DNA of 37,468 nt, taken from positions 1-37,468 of the forward strand of contig NZ_QVMK01000030.1 of the NCBI RefSeq assembly GCF_010500995.1. The letters run 5' to 3'. Below the pieces are notes generated by a model. The model did not search any database and was not told the DNA's origin. It worked only from the letters and a program-made list of their open reading frames with translations. The DNA is from Bacteroides sp. 224 (GTDB taxonomy: Bacteria; Bacteroidota; Bacteroidia; Bacteroidales; Bacteroidaceae). Below, in pieces: positions 1 through 8,365 of this stretch (positions are counted from its first letter, which is position 1; every line of letters begins with the position of its first letter). The position numbers were made by a program, and so were the translations under genes.

Positions 1-170
1 GAAAAAAGGCAATAACCCTTAACTTGATGGTATGGAGCGACAAGCTTATGCAAATATTGAAAATTCAACTGTTGAGATTATTGAGTGGATGCCCTGTTTC
101 TCTGGTTAGCTCTGTCCTCATCTGTCCTTTATTCTATATGCTTTAGACTGATTAAAAGGTTTTGAAAATG

Positions 171-201
171 TTGTTGCATAACATATTTAAGGATAACTTT
201 G
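171..201 (+). promoter_or_regulatory. Promoter of the MFS gene
   Basis: A TTG at 171-173, a 20-nt spacer and TAACTTTG at 194-201 match the Bacteroides sigma-ABfr promoter pattern. The -7 box ends only 4 nt before the ATG at 206, so transcription would start at or next to the start codon and the mRNA would be leaderless or nearly so. Bases 1-170 hold no gene that I can support. Confidence 0.6.
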
Positions 202-205
202 CAGC

Positions 206-1390
206 ATGGAAAATAGGAGAGGAACATTAAGCATTTTGTTTGCGCTTAGTTTGGCGCACATGTTTAATGATATGTTTCAGTCGGTAGTATCGGCCAGTTA
301 TCCGGTTATTAAAGAAAATCTTTCATTGACGTTTGGGCAAATAGGTGTTATTGGATTTATTTATCAAATTTGTGCCTCGGTATTTCAGCCGCTGTTTGGT
401 GTTTTTTTCGATAAAAGACCCAGCTTATGGTATCTGAGTATAGGTACCTTGTCTACCATGATCGGTTTAACAATCATTGCATTTGCGAGTTCTGTTTATA
501 CGGTTTTTTTGGCGGTTGCATTTGTTGGGTTGGGCTCTTCTATTATTCATCCCGAGGCTTCTCGCCTGACTCATTATGCATCTGCCGGGAAACATGGTTT
601 GGGACAATCAATCTTTCAGGTAGGAGGAAACTTTGGAGGCTCTATTGGCCCGCTTTTGGCGGCTCTGATTATAGCTCCTTATGGTCAGGAGTATATGCTG
701 GTGTTTGTGGGTATCGGGGTGATTTCGTTGTTAAGTAAGCGTCCCATTACCAAGTGGTATAAAGAACGTTTTAAGAATGTAAGTATAACAGGACAGAAAA
801 AGGAAGTGATTCATCGGGTGCGGCTGACTAAGAATCAGATTTATTTCTCGTTGGCTGTTTTACTTGTGCTTATCTTCTCGAAATATGTATATACAGCCAG
901 TTTGAGCAATTATTACACTTTCTATCTTATAGAAAAGTTTGAGGTAACAACTCAGCAATCTCAGTTTTTTCTGTTTGCATTCTTATTTGCTTCGGCAGCA
1001 GGAACCTTGCTCGGAGGGCCTATAGGCGACAGATTCGGGAGAAAGTATGTTATTTGGTTTTCTATTTTGGGAACAGCCCCTTTCTCTTTATTAATGCCTT
1101 ATGCTAATCTTTTCTGGACATGTGTGCTGAGCATTATTATAGGTTTAGTACTCTCTTCTGCTTTTTCTGCTATTTTGGTTTATGCGCAGGAGCTACTTCC
1201 TACGAAAGTAGGTTTAATATCCGGCCTTTTCTTTGGGCTTGCTTTCGGTATTGCCGGAGTGGCGGCTGCTGTATTGGGGGCTATTGCCGACAAGGAAGGT
1301 ATTGAATATGTGTATAAGTTCTGTGCTTATATGCCGTTGCTGGGCTTTGTAGCCATCTTTTTGCCGAATGTAAAGCCTCATAGAAATTGA
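206..1390 (+). CDS. MFS transporter, fosmidomycin-resistance (Fsr) type
   Basis: A 394-residue inner-membrane protein with about twelve hydrophobic segments, the length usual for the major facilitator superfamily. The N-terminus (LSLAHMFNDMFQ) and the following SASYPVIKE region resemble the Fsr subfamily of drug:proton antiporters, and the second half has the MFS loop motif GDRFGRK around residue 275. By family it would export a small toxic compound using the proton gradient; the real substrate cannot be read. The start is uncertain: the promoter box is 4 nt upstream of the ATG, and a good ribosome-binding sequence (AGGAGAGGA) lies just inside the frame, so a non-ATG start about ten codons in is possible. 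It is monocistronic and ends in a strong hairpin shared with the convergent gene. Confidence 0.85.
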   Translation: MENRRGTLSILFALSLAHMFNDMFQSVVSASYPVIKENLSLTFGQIGVIGFIYQICASVFQPLFGVFFDKRPSLWYLSIGTLSTMIGLTIIAFASSVYTVFLAVAFVGLGSSIIHPEASRLTHYASAGKHGLGQSIFQVGGNFGGSIGPLLAALIIAPYGQEYMLVFVGIGVISLLSKRPITKWYKERFKNVSITGQKKEVIHRVRLTKNQIYFSLAVLLVLIFSKYVYTASLSNYYTFYLIEKFEVTTQQSQFFLFAFLFASAAGTLLGGPIGDRFGRKYVIWFSILGTAPFSLLMPYANLFWTCVLSIIIGLVLSSAFSAILVYAQELLPTKVGLISGLFFGLAFGIAGVAAAVLGAIADKEGIEYVYKFCAYMPLLGFVAIFLPNVKPHRN

Positions 1391-1424
1391 AAAGAGCCGG
1401 CAAGGTAAATCCTGCCGGCTCTTT
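1391..1424. terminator. Bidirectional terminator
   Basis: A perfect 12-bp inverted repeat (AAAGAGCCGGCA, 10-nt loop, TGCCGGCTCTTT) lies between the convergent MFS gene and the NigD-like gene. A and T runs at the outer ends let it work in both directions. Confidence 0.85.
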
Positions 1425-1444
1425 CACTCTTCATTACTCAATCA

Positions 1445-2197
1445 TTAATCAACTCTAATTGCACTGTTGGCTATATTTTCCAACGCACGATTAAGTTCTT
1501 CACTGTTAAGGTCTATTGTATAGTATTTAATTCCGTCGTAGATTGTCTTAACCCGAATCTTTAATCCTTTTTTAGTCGGGTCGGTGGTAAATGGTTTTTT
1601 GAAAGAAACAATACTTACCAAGCGTTCAGATCCGGTATCTCCCATGGCGTTGTGGCGGAGTTCAAGATTTACGTATTTATCATCTTCTTCTTCTGTTTCT
1701 TCGTTTCCATCTTCTAATGGAATAGTAATATCTTCTTTTACCAAATTAACGATGTGTGGGGTAGAAGAGTTGGCAGTTCCCTGAAAATGGAATTCAATAT
1801 TCAAATGATCGCCCCCAAACCATATATAGGAGATGTTTATAGGGTCGTCGCCAATACTTTCCTGATTTTCTTCCGTCATAGGTATAATACCTTTGGTGAG
1901 TATGTTTTCAATATATCTTATGCGAGCATTATAATCATAACCGGGCACTTTTTCATCCATTTCGTCAAAGTATACATAAACACGCTGTCCGGGTATTACT
2001 TTATAATTATGTAAAGCGGTAGTATCGCCGGGCAATATCTTATTTCCTTTATCGGTAAGGAAATAGTAATCATTTCCATCAATCACGTTAATGGTGGCAA
2101 TGGCTAATGAATATTTATCATCATCACTGGTCTGGCAAGAATAAAGTACAGGTGTTATGATTATGGTTAGTAATAGTAATAATTTCAATTTATTCAT
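1445..2197 (-). CDS. NigD-like lipoprotein
   Basis: A 250-residue protein with a type II signal peptide: basic start (MNKLK), hydrophobic core and lipobox ending in YSC, lipid-modified Cys at about residue 21. The mature part (GNDYYFLTDKGNKILPGD, GQRVYVYFDE) looks like the NigD-like N-terminal OB-like domain, followed by a beta-rich C-terminal domain; both are common in Bacteroides. An acidic stretch (EDGNEETEEEDDK) sits near residue 170. NigD-like proteins lie near bacteriocin or nigescin-type loci in some species, but their function is not established. It is transcribed away from the divergent sigma-factor gene. Family assignment is by resemblance only. Confidence 0.8.
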   Translation of the reverse strand: MNKLKLLLLLTIIITPVLYSCQTSDDDKYSLAIATINVIDGNDYYFLTDKGNKILPGDTTALHNYKVIPGQRVYVYFDEMDEKVPGYDYNARIRYIENILTKGIIPMTEENQESIGDDPINISYIWFGGDHLNIEFHFQGTANSSTPHIVNLVKEDITIPLEDGNEETEEEDDKYVNLELRHNAMGDTGSERLVSIVSFKKPFTTDPTKKGLKIRVKTIYDGIKYYTIDLNSEELNRALENIANSAIRVD

Positions 2198-2380
2198 AAC
2201 GATTCAACGATTATAAGTTTATATCTTCATTTTTAGTGTCTACATTCAGTAAACGCAAAAGAGAATGAAATATTGCATATTGATAATGTTAAAGAAACCA
2301 AAGAGCCTTTTTCTTGTTTACTATATGCAGTATTTTTATTATTTATGCATTTAAGCAGTAGTAAACACGTGTTGAAGCAG

Positions 2381-2929
2381 ATGGAAGAATTTGAGCTGTC
2401 CGAGAAGTGTAGGCAAGGAGATAACCTTGCCCGCAAGGAACTCTATGAGCGATACGCCGGTCGTATGCTTGGGGTTTGCCTCCGGTATATGGGGGATAGG
2501 GAGACGGCACAAGACATTATGCATGACGGCTTTTTGAAGATTTTTTCTTCTCTCGATAAGTTTACATGGCGTGGAGAAGGATCTCTTAGAGCATGGATAG
2601 AGCGTGTAATGGTGAATACAGCATTACAATTCTTACGCAAGAATGATGTTATGAATAAAACAACTGAACTGGAAGAATATCAGGAGAAATACGAAGAACC
2701 GGATCCTTCCGAAGTAGAGTTAATTCCTCATAAGGTATTAATGCAGTTCATAAGTGAACTGCCCGAAGGATATCGCACCGTTTTCAACCTTTATACATTT
2801 GAAGAAAGATCACATAAAGAGATAGCGCAACTGCTGGGTATTAATGAAAAATCATCGGCTTCGCAGTTATCACGTGCCAAAGGTACGTTGGCCAAGAAAG
2901 TAAAGGAGTATTTAAACACTCATGCATAA
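2381..2929 (+). CDS. ECF-type RNA polymerase sigma factor
   Basis: A sigma-70 group 4 factor of 182 residues from the chosen start. Region 2 is visible as ARKELYERYAGRMLGVCLRY followed by ETAQDIMHDGFLKIF, and region 4 as LPEGYRTVFNLYTFEERSHK with the helix-turn-helix EIAQLLGINEKSSASQLSRA. The frame stays open upstream to 2273, but residues before MEEFELSEKC look unlike a sigma factor and would make it too long, so I place the start at 2381. The next gene, 35 nt downstream, encodes a single-span membrane protein that is a good candidate for its anti-sigma or sensor partner. It should direct RNA polymerase to a small regulon, probably including its own operon. Confidence 0.9.
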   Translation: MEEFELSEKCRQGDNLARKELYERYAGRMLGVCLRYMGDRETAQDIMHDGFLKIFSSLDKFTWRGEGSLRAWIERVMVNTALQFLRKNDVMNKTTELEEYQEKYEEPDPSEVELIPHKVLMQFISELPEGYRTVFNLYTFEERSHKEIAQLLGINEKSSASQLSRAKGTLAKKVKEYLNTHA

Positions 2930-2964
2930 TTTGAATAATATGAATATACAAACAAATATAAGAT

Positions 2965-4215
2965 ATGAGAAGAGGGGATGAAGATTTGTGGGTGAAGAAA
3001 ATGAAGGAGATGCTTAGTGATTACACTGAGCCTGTTTCTGCGAATGGATGGGAGCAACTGGAAAAAGAATTATCTCCCAAGAAACGCCTCTATCCGATGA
3101 GGTGGTGGGCTGCCGCTGCTGTGCTGTTTGCAGCCATTTCAACTGTTAGTTTGTTCTTTTGGAATAACCATACTATAGATGATGTTCGTAATACATCGGT
3201 TCCGGAGTTGATATCGGCTACTCCGGATGCAATACCTACTTTGCCGGAAACAGATGTATTAACCACAATTGAACAACCCTCTTTTGAAAGAGTGGCTTAT
3301 GTAGCTCAAACAACAACAAGGAAGAGCGAATCTGTTTATCAGAAACAAGAACAAGAAAATACAGAAGCCAACATTCAACCTGATACTGAAAGAAATATAA
3401 TAGAGGAGGATACTGCTAATAAAGAAACAACAGTAAAGCAAGAAGGTACAACCAATAGAACGATGGCTCGCCCATCCGGTCGTGATAAATATCATTTGCC
3501 TACAGAGAAAACAAAAAGAACTTCTACAAGAGGTTGGTCTGTGGGAGTCAACGTAAATTCGGCCACTCTTTCTTCCAACTCATCTGCATCGCAAGGAAGA
3601 GGTGGATCGGAAATGATGATGAGTGCTGTTTCTTTGCCGGAATTATCTCATGATTTGGCTAACAATGGTGTTGTGGATGTGGCACCGGATCAGACTTTGG
3701 TGCTGAAAGACGGTATACCTTATCTTGCTAACTCAAAAGATGTACACGATATAGACCATCATCAACCTATAAGTGTGGGAGTATCTGTTCGCAAAGAAAT
3801 AGGCAATAAGTTTTCATTGGAAACCGGTTTGATGTATACACTTTTGTCTTCTGATATTAAATTAGGTGGTGATGAACCTACCAAAATAGACCAAAAGCTA
3901 CATTATATTGGTATACCCCTAAAAGCAAACTGGGATTTTGTAGATTCTAAACACTTTAATCTTTATTTATCTGCCGGTGGTGCCGTAGAAAAATGTGTTT
4001 ATGGCAAGCAAGGAAGTGAAAAGAAAATAGTTGGACCTTTGCAACTCTCTTTATTAGGTGCCGTGGGTGCACAGTATAAGTTAAGTAATAGAGTGGGGGT
4101 GTATGTTGAGCCGGGTGTTTCTTATTACTTCGATGATGGCTCTTCTGTAGAAACCATTCGTAAGGAAAAACAATTTAATATAAATCTTCAGGGAGGTATC
4201 AGGTTTACTTACTGA
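2965..4215 (+). CDS. Single-span membrane protein with C-terminal PorT-like beta-barrel, probable sigma-factor partner
   Basis: A 416-residue protein co-transcribed with the ECF sigma gene. Residues 1-44 are charged and look cytoplasmic; residues 45-66 (MRWWAAAAVLFAAISTVSLFF) form one hydrophobic span. Then comes a Thr/Glu/Gln-rich linker to about 180. The last ~235 residues are alternating beta-strands (SVGVSVRKEIGNKFSLETGL, HYIGIPLKANWDF, GVYVEPGVSYYFDD) ending in the aromatic tail RFTY, as in outer-membrane beta-barrel (PorT-like) domains. The N-terminal layout resembles membrane anti-sigma factors of Bacteroidetes, though no standard anti-sigma motif is visible. An inner-membrane anchor joined to a barrel-like domain is odd. 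Its role as anti-sigma or envelope sensor is inferred from position. Confidence 0.75.
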   Translation: MRRGDEDLWVKKMKEMLSDYTEPVSANGWEQLEKELSPKKRLYPMRWWAAAAVLFAAISTVSLFFWNNHTIDDVRNTSVPELISATPDAIPTLPETDVLTTIEQPSFERVAYVAQTTTRKSESVYQKQEQENTEANIQPDTERNIIEEDTANKETTVKQEGTTNRTMARPSGRDKYHLPTEKTKRTSTRGWSVGVNVNSATLSSNSSASQGRGGSEMMMSAVSLPELSHDLANNGVVDVAPDQTLVLKDGIPYLANSKDVHDIDHHQPISVGVSVRKEIGNKFSLETGLMYTLLSSDIKLGGDEPTKIDQKLHYIGIPLKANWDFVDSKHFNLYLSAGGAVEKCVYGKQGSEKKIVGPLQLSLLGAVGAQYKLSNRVGVYVEPGVSYYFDDGSSVETIRKEKQFNINLQGGIRFTY

Positions 4216-4286
4216 TTTGTAATTCCGAATATTTTCATGTAAGTTTGTGTTGATAATGTAACTTTGAATAACTGATACTGTTTATT

Positions 4287-4904
4287 ATGAAACCCGGATT
4301 TTTGATAATTTTATTATTAGCGTTATTGTTTTCTCCGCTTATTAATGCGCAAAATGTAGGTTTGTTTCATTCGTGGAAAGATTATAGAATGAATCAAGTA
4401 GAAGAAACTTCTGAATTGGAAATAAAACGCGTTAATCCATTTAATATAAAAGTAAAAACGACAAATAAAGTGCTTAAAAAAGCCTTGAAGAAGACATTGC
4501 CTGCACTCTTGCTTAATGATACTTTGTATGTTAACCTAAGGCTTGTTAACGAACTTTCCGGAGGAAACGGACCATTGGGAACCGTTTTTACCAGATTAGA
4601 AGAACGTGATAATAATTTCGTTTTCAGAGTGGCGGCAGGGAAAGAGCAAATTGAAGGTGCAGCGTTCATGTTTGGTCTTGTTGGAGCTGCAATTGCAAGC
4701 GCTTCTTATTCCGGATCATTTGATTATTACCTTTTTTATCCGGAGAGAAGTAAGTGTCAGAAAATTGATTCGGATCTGCTGATAGAACTTTTGAAATCTA
4801 ATCCGAAACTACATGGAGCCTATATTCTTGAAAAGAAACCCAATAAAAAGAGTACTATCATTGAATATATTGAGCGCTATTTAAATCAGGATATAAGAGA
4901 ATAA
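4287..4904 (+). CDS. Secreted protein of unknown function
   Basis: A 205-residue protein with a clear signal peptide (MKPGFLIILLLALLFSPLINAQ, cleavage after about residue 21). The mature part has a basic region (NKVLKKALKKTLP) and a short glycine/alanine-rich hydrophobic stretch around residues 125-145 (AAFMFGLVGAAIASASYSGS). I do not recognise the family securely. A TAACTTTG box at 4259-4266 suggests its own promoter, though no good -33 element is visible. It may therefore be either the last gene of the sigma-factor operon or a separate unit. Confidence 0.65.
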   Translation: MKPGFLIILLLALLFSPLINAQNVGLFHSWKDYRMNQVEETSELEIKRVNPFNIKVKTTNKVLKKALKKTLPALLLNDTLYVNLRLVNELSGGNGPLGTVFTRLEERDNNFVFRVAAGKEQIEGAAFMFGLVGAAIASASYSGSFDYYLFYPERSKCQKIDSDLLIELLKSNPKLHGAYILEKKPNKKSTIIEYIERYLNQDIRE

Positions 4905-4936
4905 TAAATATATCTCCATGTAGTTCGTAAGCAGAA

Positions 4937-6238
4937 TTACATCTGCTTCATTACTCCCATAAACACAATGGTTCCGGTTACTTTTTCTTGAATAATATAG
5001 ATAAAAGGACGATCTACTTTAAAAAGTTCCGGAGTAGGAGGTTCTTCTCCTGTGCTTGTTGCTATCATCTCAACAATAGTTCCTGCGGCTGCTTCGGTTC
5101 CTTTTTCATCAATTTGCACAAATGTTTTTTGTTTTACCTTCGAGATACAAGTTGAAATAGAAGATAGATTGCTAAAGTCTGCCGTTTTCTTGTCGAAAGC
5201 ATCTTTCATGCCCATAGCTATTAAGGCTTCTTGCAACTCCCGTTCATACTCCACTCTAAATTTGGGTAAACTTATATAAGTAGGGCGATTGTTTTTCATG
5301 CCATTGAGCCATTCGTTCCATTTTGTGGAATTTAGGCTGTTGGCAATTTTATCTACTGTATTGTTTCCTTGAGGTAATAGAACATACATGTTTAGTCCAT
5401 TTCTATGGGAATATGGAAGCGCTACAAGGTGTATTTCCTCGTTTTTAAGGTAATTTGCATATTGTTGTTGATTCATGAAAGTTACAGCTGACTTACTTCC
5501 ATTCAGGTTCGTAAAGTAGCCTGCTGTATTAGCCTCTTCAAAGAAAGGTGTTTCCCAATAAGCTTGCAAAAACAAGGTGTTAATTAAGAAAACAGTGTGG
5601 TCTGCTTTGATTTCTTTAAGCAGTTCTTTGATTCTTCCGGCAGTTTTATCCTCGCACCACTTATTGATCACATCTTTAGAAGTAGGATCGGAGAAGTCGA
5701 GATTTTGTACTTCGGCATTAAAATAATTCTGATTATTAGTTTTGAAAGCATTGAGTACAGGGAAATTCTCGTTAATCCAGATTGAGTTTGCCAGATCTGA
5801 TGTAGTTTCTTTCAACTGTATCACATGTCTTCTTATCTTTTTGTGGAAAACGTTCATTTCTTCCAGCGAGTAGTTTTCGAAGCCAAGTGTGGCTTTCATC
5901 TCATTCAGCGTGTTACCATTGGCTCCGTTAGCGGTCATTGCGATAGCCATCGAGGCACTCATTGGGGAGATAAAAAGATTACCCTTTTCTTCCTTACTGA
6001 TTTGTTTGAAGAGATTAAATGCAAATACATTTTCTTGTTTTGCCATCTCTTGTTCGCTACGGGTTAAGTTGGTTTCCATCCAAGGTTCATTGTTCACCGG
6101 ATAGTTGGGAACTTCCGGGAAGTCGGGAGTTGCCGGGTTTGGTACTTCGGGAGTCTCAGGGGCTTCGGTAGATGTGTCGCCTGATTGGCAGGCAAATAAT
6201 GCCATTGAAAGGCATAATGAGTAAATGAGTTTTTTCAT
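4937..6238 (-). CDS. Serpin-family protease inhibitor, lipoprotein
   Basis: A 433-residue serpin. Residues 1-20 are a lipoprotein signal (MKKLIYSLCLSMALFACQSG, Cys at about 17), then a Pro/Glu-rich tether, then the fold: NLFISPMSASMAIAMTANGA, WINENFPV, NTLFLQAYWETPF. The inhibitory hinge EKGTEAAAGT is at about 378-387, and FKVDRPFIYII follows the reactive loop. Inhibitory serpins trap serine or cysteine proteases by loop insertion; the small hinge residues indicate a true inhibitor. Counting from the hinge places P1 near Thr394, but the loop is several residues longer than in alpha-1-antitrypsin, so P1 is uncertain. The frame opens seven codons earlier (6259), but the signal peptide fixes the start at 6238. 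It likely protects the cell surface against gut or bacterial proteases. Confidence 0.92.
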   Translation of the reverse strand: MKKLIYSLCLSMALFACQSGDTSTEAPETPEVPNPATPDFPEVPNYPVNNEPWMETNLTRSEQEMAKQENVFAFNLFKQISKEEKGNLFISPMSASMAIAMTANGANGNTLNEMKATLGFENYSLEEMNVFHKKIRRHVIQLKETTSDLANSIWINENFPVLNAFKTNNQNYFNAEVQNLDFSDPTSKDVINKWCEDKTAGRIKELLKEIKADHTVFLINTLFLQAYWETPFFEEANTAGYFTNLNGSKSAVTFMNQQQYANYLKNEEIHLVALPYSHRNGLNMYVLLPQGNNTVDKIANSLNSTKWNEWLNGMKNNRPTYISLPKFRVEYERELQEALIAMGMKDAFDKKTADFSNLSSISTCISKVKQKTFVQIDEKGTEAAAGTIVEMIATSTGEEPPTPELFKVDRPFIYIIQEKVTGTIVFMGVMKQM

Positions 6239-6293
6239 GATTGCACCTTTTATTAACATCTATTGTGTTGATACTAAAGTAGCTTAGTCGGAA

Positions 6294-6327
6294 CAAAAAT
6301 AAGAATTATTTTAATAAATTATGCAAA
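6294..6327 (-). promoter_or_regulatory. Promoter of the serpin gene
   Basis: Read on the minus strand: TTTG at 6327-6324, a 22-nt spacer and TATTTTTG at 6301-6294. This predicts a leader of about 50 nt before the ATG at 6238. The spacer is slightly longer than the usual 19-21. Confidence 0.5.
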
Positions 6328-6410
6328 TTGGTAGTTTAAATTTTTCTGTTTTAGGTGGCGCAACAGATGTTTTAGTTTCCGATGGAATGAAGCTTTTGAA
6401 AAAGAATGGT

Positions 6411-6422
6411 ACACCCAGGTGT
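6411..6422. repeat. ACACCCAGGTGT palindrome between serpin and dnaB
   Basis: A 12-nt near-palindrome in the divergent serpin/dnaB spacer (6239-6668). Variants of the same word recur after dnaB (8226-8312). I see no gene in this spacer. Confidence 0.5.
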
Positions 6423-6632
6423 GGGAAATTCTGAAAAGTTAAAAGTTTGTTTTCTTAATTTCCAGAAATCATAAATCTCATCGGGACGTTCGTTGGCGAA
6501 CCATGATGCTTTTGGTTCAAAGGTAGTTGTTTTTCAGAATCTACTTATTAAAAAGACCCTTATTAACTTAGGGCGTTTATATTGCATTGAAAATAAGAGT
6601 AAAATCATCGCTTTTTATTTCGTATGGAGTAT

Positions 6633-6640
6633 TATCTTTG
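6633..6640 (+). promoter_or_regulatory. Probable -7 box of the dnaB promoter
   Basis: TATCTTTG fits TAnnTTTG and lies 28 nt before the dnaB ATG, with an AGAGGA ribosome-binding sequence between. No clean -33 element is visible at the usual distance. Confidence 0.4.
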
Positions 6641-6668
6641 TCTTTCCAAAAAAGAGGAACGTTATAGA

Positions 6669-8201
6669 ATGGCAGAACAAAAGAAACGTAGCAGTCGGAA
6701 TACGAAAAATACAATACCTCCTGTAAGCGATTACGGACGTTTGCAACCACAAGCAAAAGAGCTTGAAGAAGCAGTTCTTGGTGCATTAATGATTGAAAAA
6801 GATGCATACTCTCAGGTAAGTGAAATCTTGAGGTCGGAATCGTTTTACGAACATGCTCACCAATTAATATATTCGGCAATTACCGATTTGGCTATAAAGC
6901 AGGAACCAGTGGATATTCTCACAGTAACCGAACAACTTCGCAAACGTGGAGAGTTGGAAGAGGTGGGAGGACCTTTTTATATTACGCAGTTAAGTAGTAG
7001 GGTAGCTTCATCAGCTCATATTGAATATCATGCGCGAATTATTGCTCAAAAGCATTTGGCTCGCGAACTGATTACTTTTACCAGCAACATTCAAACAAAA
7101 GCTTTCGATGATACACTGGATGTGGACGATTTGATGCAGGAGGCCGAAGGTCGCCTGTTTGAAATCTCACAGCAGAATATGAAGAAGGATTATACGCAGA
7201 TTAATCCTGTGATAACGGAAGCCTATCAATTGTTGCAGAAAGCTGCTGCACGTACTGACGGTTTAAGTGGTTTGGAAAGCGGATTCACCAAACTGGATAA
7301 AATGACTTCCGGTTGGCAAAACTCCGACTTGATTATTATAGCCGCCCGTCCGGCGATGGGTAAAACCGCTTTTGTATTGTCGATGGCTAAAAATATTGCG
7401 GTGAATTTCCGTAACCCGGTAGCTCTGTTCTCATTAGAAATGAGTAACGTACAGTTGGTGAACCGTCTGATTGTTAATGTGTGCGAGATACCGGGGGAGA
7501 AAATTAAGAGCGGACAGTTAGCTGCATACGAATGGGATCAGTTAGATTATAAACTGAAAGAACTGATTGATGCTCCTTTATTTGTGGATGATACCCCTTC
7601 ATTGTCTGTATTCGAATTACGTACTAAAGCGCGCCGCTTGGTGCGCGAACATGGAGTTCGCATCATTATTATTGACTACCTTCAGTTGATGAATGCCAGT
7701 GGAATGTCTTTCGGAAGCCGTCAGGAAGAGGTAAGTACCATTTCGCGCTCATTGAAAGGATTAGCAAAGGAGTTAAATATACCAATCATTGCACTTTCGC
7801 AGTTGAATCGTGGTGTAGAAGGTCGTGAAGGTATTGAAGGTAAGCGCCCTCAGTTGAGTGACCTTCGTGAGTCGGGAGCCATTGAGCAGGATGCCGATAT
7901 GGTGTGTTTTATCCACCGCCCCGAATATTATAAGCTTTTTCAAGATGATAAAGGAAACGACTTGCGCGGTATGGCAGAGATTATTATTGCCAAGCATCGT
8001 AATGGTGCTACGGGAGATGTACTCTTACGCTTCCGTGGCGAATATGCCCGCTTCCAAAATCCGGATGATGATCTGATTATTCCGCCACCTCCGGGAGAAG
8101 GAGCAATGGTAAGCTCAAAGATGAATGATGGAAGTATTCCTCCTCCACAGATTCCTAATTCATTTAATGGGGTAGGAAGTGATGGGCCGTTGCCATTCTA
8201 A
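6669..8201 (+). CDS. dnaB: Replicative DNA helicase DnaB
   Basis: A 510-residue hexameric helicase that unwinds DNA ahead of the replication fork. The N-terminal primase-interacting domain begins at PQAKELEEAVLGALMIEKDA. The RecA-like C-terminal domain has Walker A (ARPAMGKTAF, about 225-234), the LFSLEMSN segment, Walker B (IIIIDYLQLM, about 332-341), the KGLAKELNIPIIALSQLNRG motif and LRESGAIEQDAD. No intein interrupts the ATPase domain, and the Pro-rich C-terminal tail is typical of Bacteroidetes. The frame is open 15 codons upstream, but ATG 6669 has AGAGGA at a good distance and starts the conserved MAEQKK protein. The gene stands alone and is flanked on both sides by copies of an ACACCCRGGTG palindromic word. 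Confidence 0.97.
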   Translation: MAEQKKRSSRNTKNTIPPVSDYGRLQPQAKELEEAVLGALMIEKDAYSQVSEILRSESFYEHAHQLIYSAITDLAIKQEPVDILTVTEQLRKRGELEEVGGPFYITQLSSRVASSAHIEYHARIIAQKHLARELITFTSNIQTKAFDDTLDVDDLMQEAEGRLFEISQQNMKKDYTQINPVITEAYQLLQKAAARTDGLSGLESGFTKLDKMTSGWQNSDLIIIAARPAMGKTAFVLSMAKNIAVNFRNPVALFSLEMSNVQLVNRLIVNVCEIPGEKIKSGQLAAYEWDQLDYKLKELIDAPLFVDDTPSLSVFELRTKARRLVREHGVRIIIIDYLQLMNASGMSFGSRQEEVSTISRSLKGLAKELNIPIIALSQLNRGVEGREGIEGKRPQLSDLRESGAIEQDADMVCFIHRPEYYKLFQDDKGNDLRGMAEIIIAKHRNGATGDVLLRFRGEYARFQNPDDDLIIPPPPGEGAMVSSKMNDGSIPPPQIPNSFNGVGSDGPLPF

Positions 8202-8225
8202 TTTCAATTAACGGTTTGAAATATT

Positions 8226-8270
8226 TTTCCACATCCGGGTGTAGGAGGATGCTCCACCCGGATGTGGAAA
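8226..8270. repeat. Perfect 16-bp hairpin after dnaB
   Basis: TTTCCACATCCGGGTG at 8226-8241 is perfectly repeated in reverse at 8255-8270, around a 13-nt loop, starting 24 nt after the dnaB stop. No T-run follows on the plus strand, so it is not a textbook terminator, although it could end or stabilise the dnaB transcript. Confidence 0.7.
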
Positions 8271-8276
8271 CGCCTT

Positions 8277-8312
8277 ACACCCAGGTGGAGAAGGAGTCTA
8301 CACCCGGGTGGA
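8277..8312. repeat. Two further ACACCCRGGTGG units
   Basis: ACACCCAGGTGG (8277-8288) and TACACCCGGGTGG (8299-8311) follow the large hairpin at 22-nt spacing, each followed by AGAA. They share the core with the hairpin arms and with the palindrome upstream of dnaB. Confidence 0.55.
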
Positions 8313-8365
8313 GAAAGAAGTATAAAACGGTATCTGAATTCAAGACAAAACGTGATTTATCAAGG

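Noticed and set aside
2273..2380. Longer ECF sigma factor starting at 2273
   Set aside because: The 36 additional residues are Cys/Leu-rich, unlike any sigma region, and the gene would exceed the usual length.
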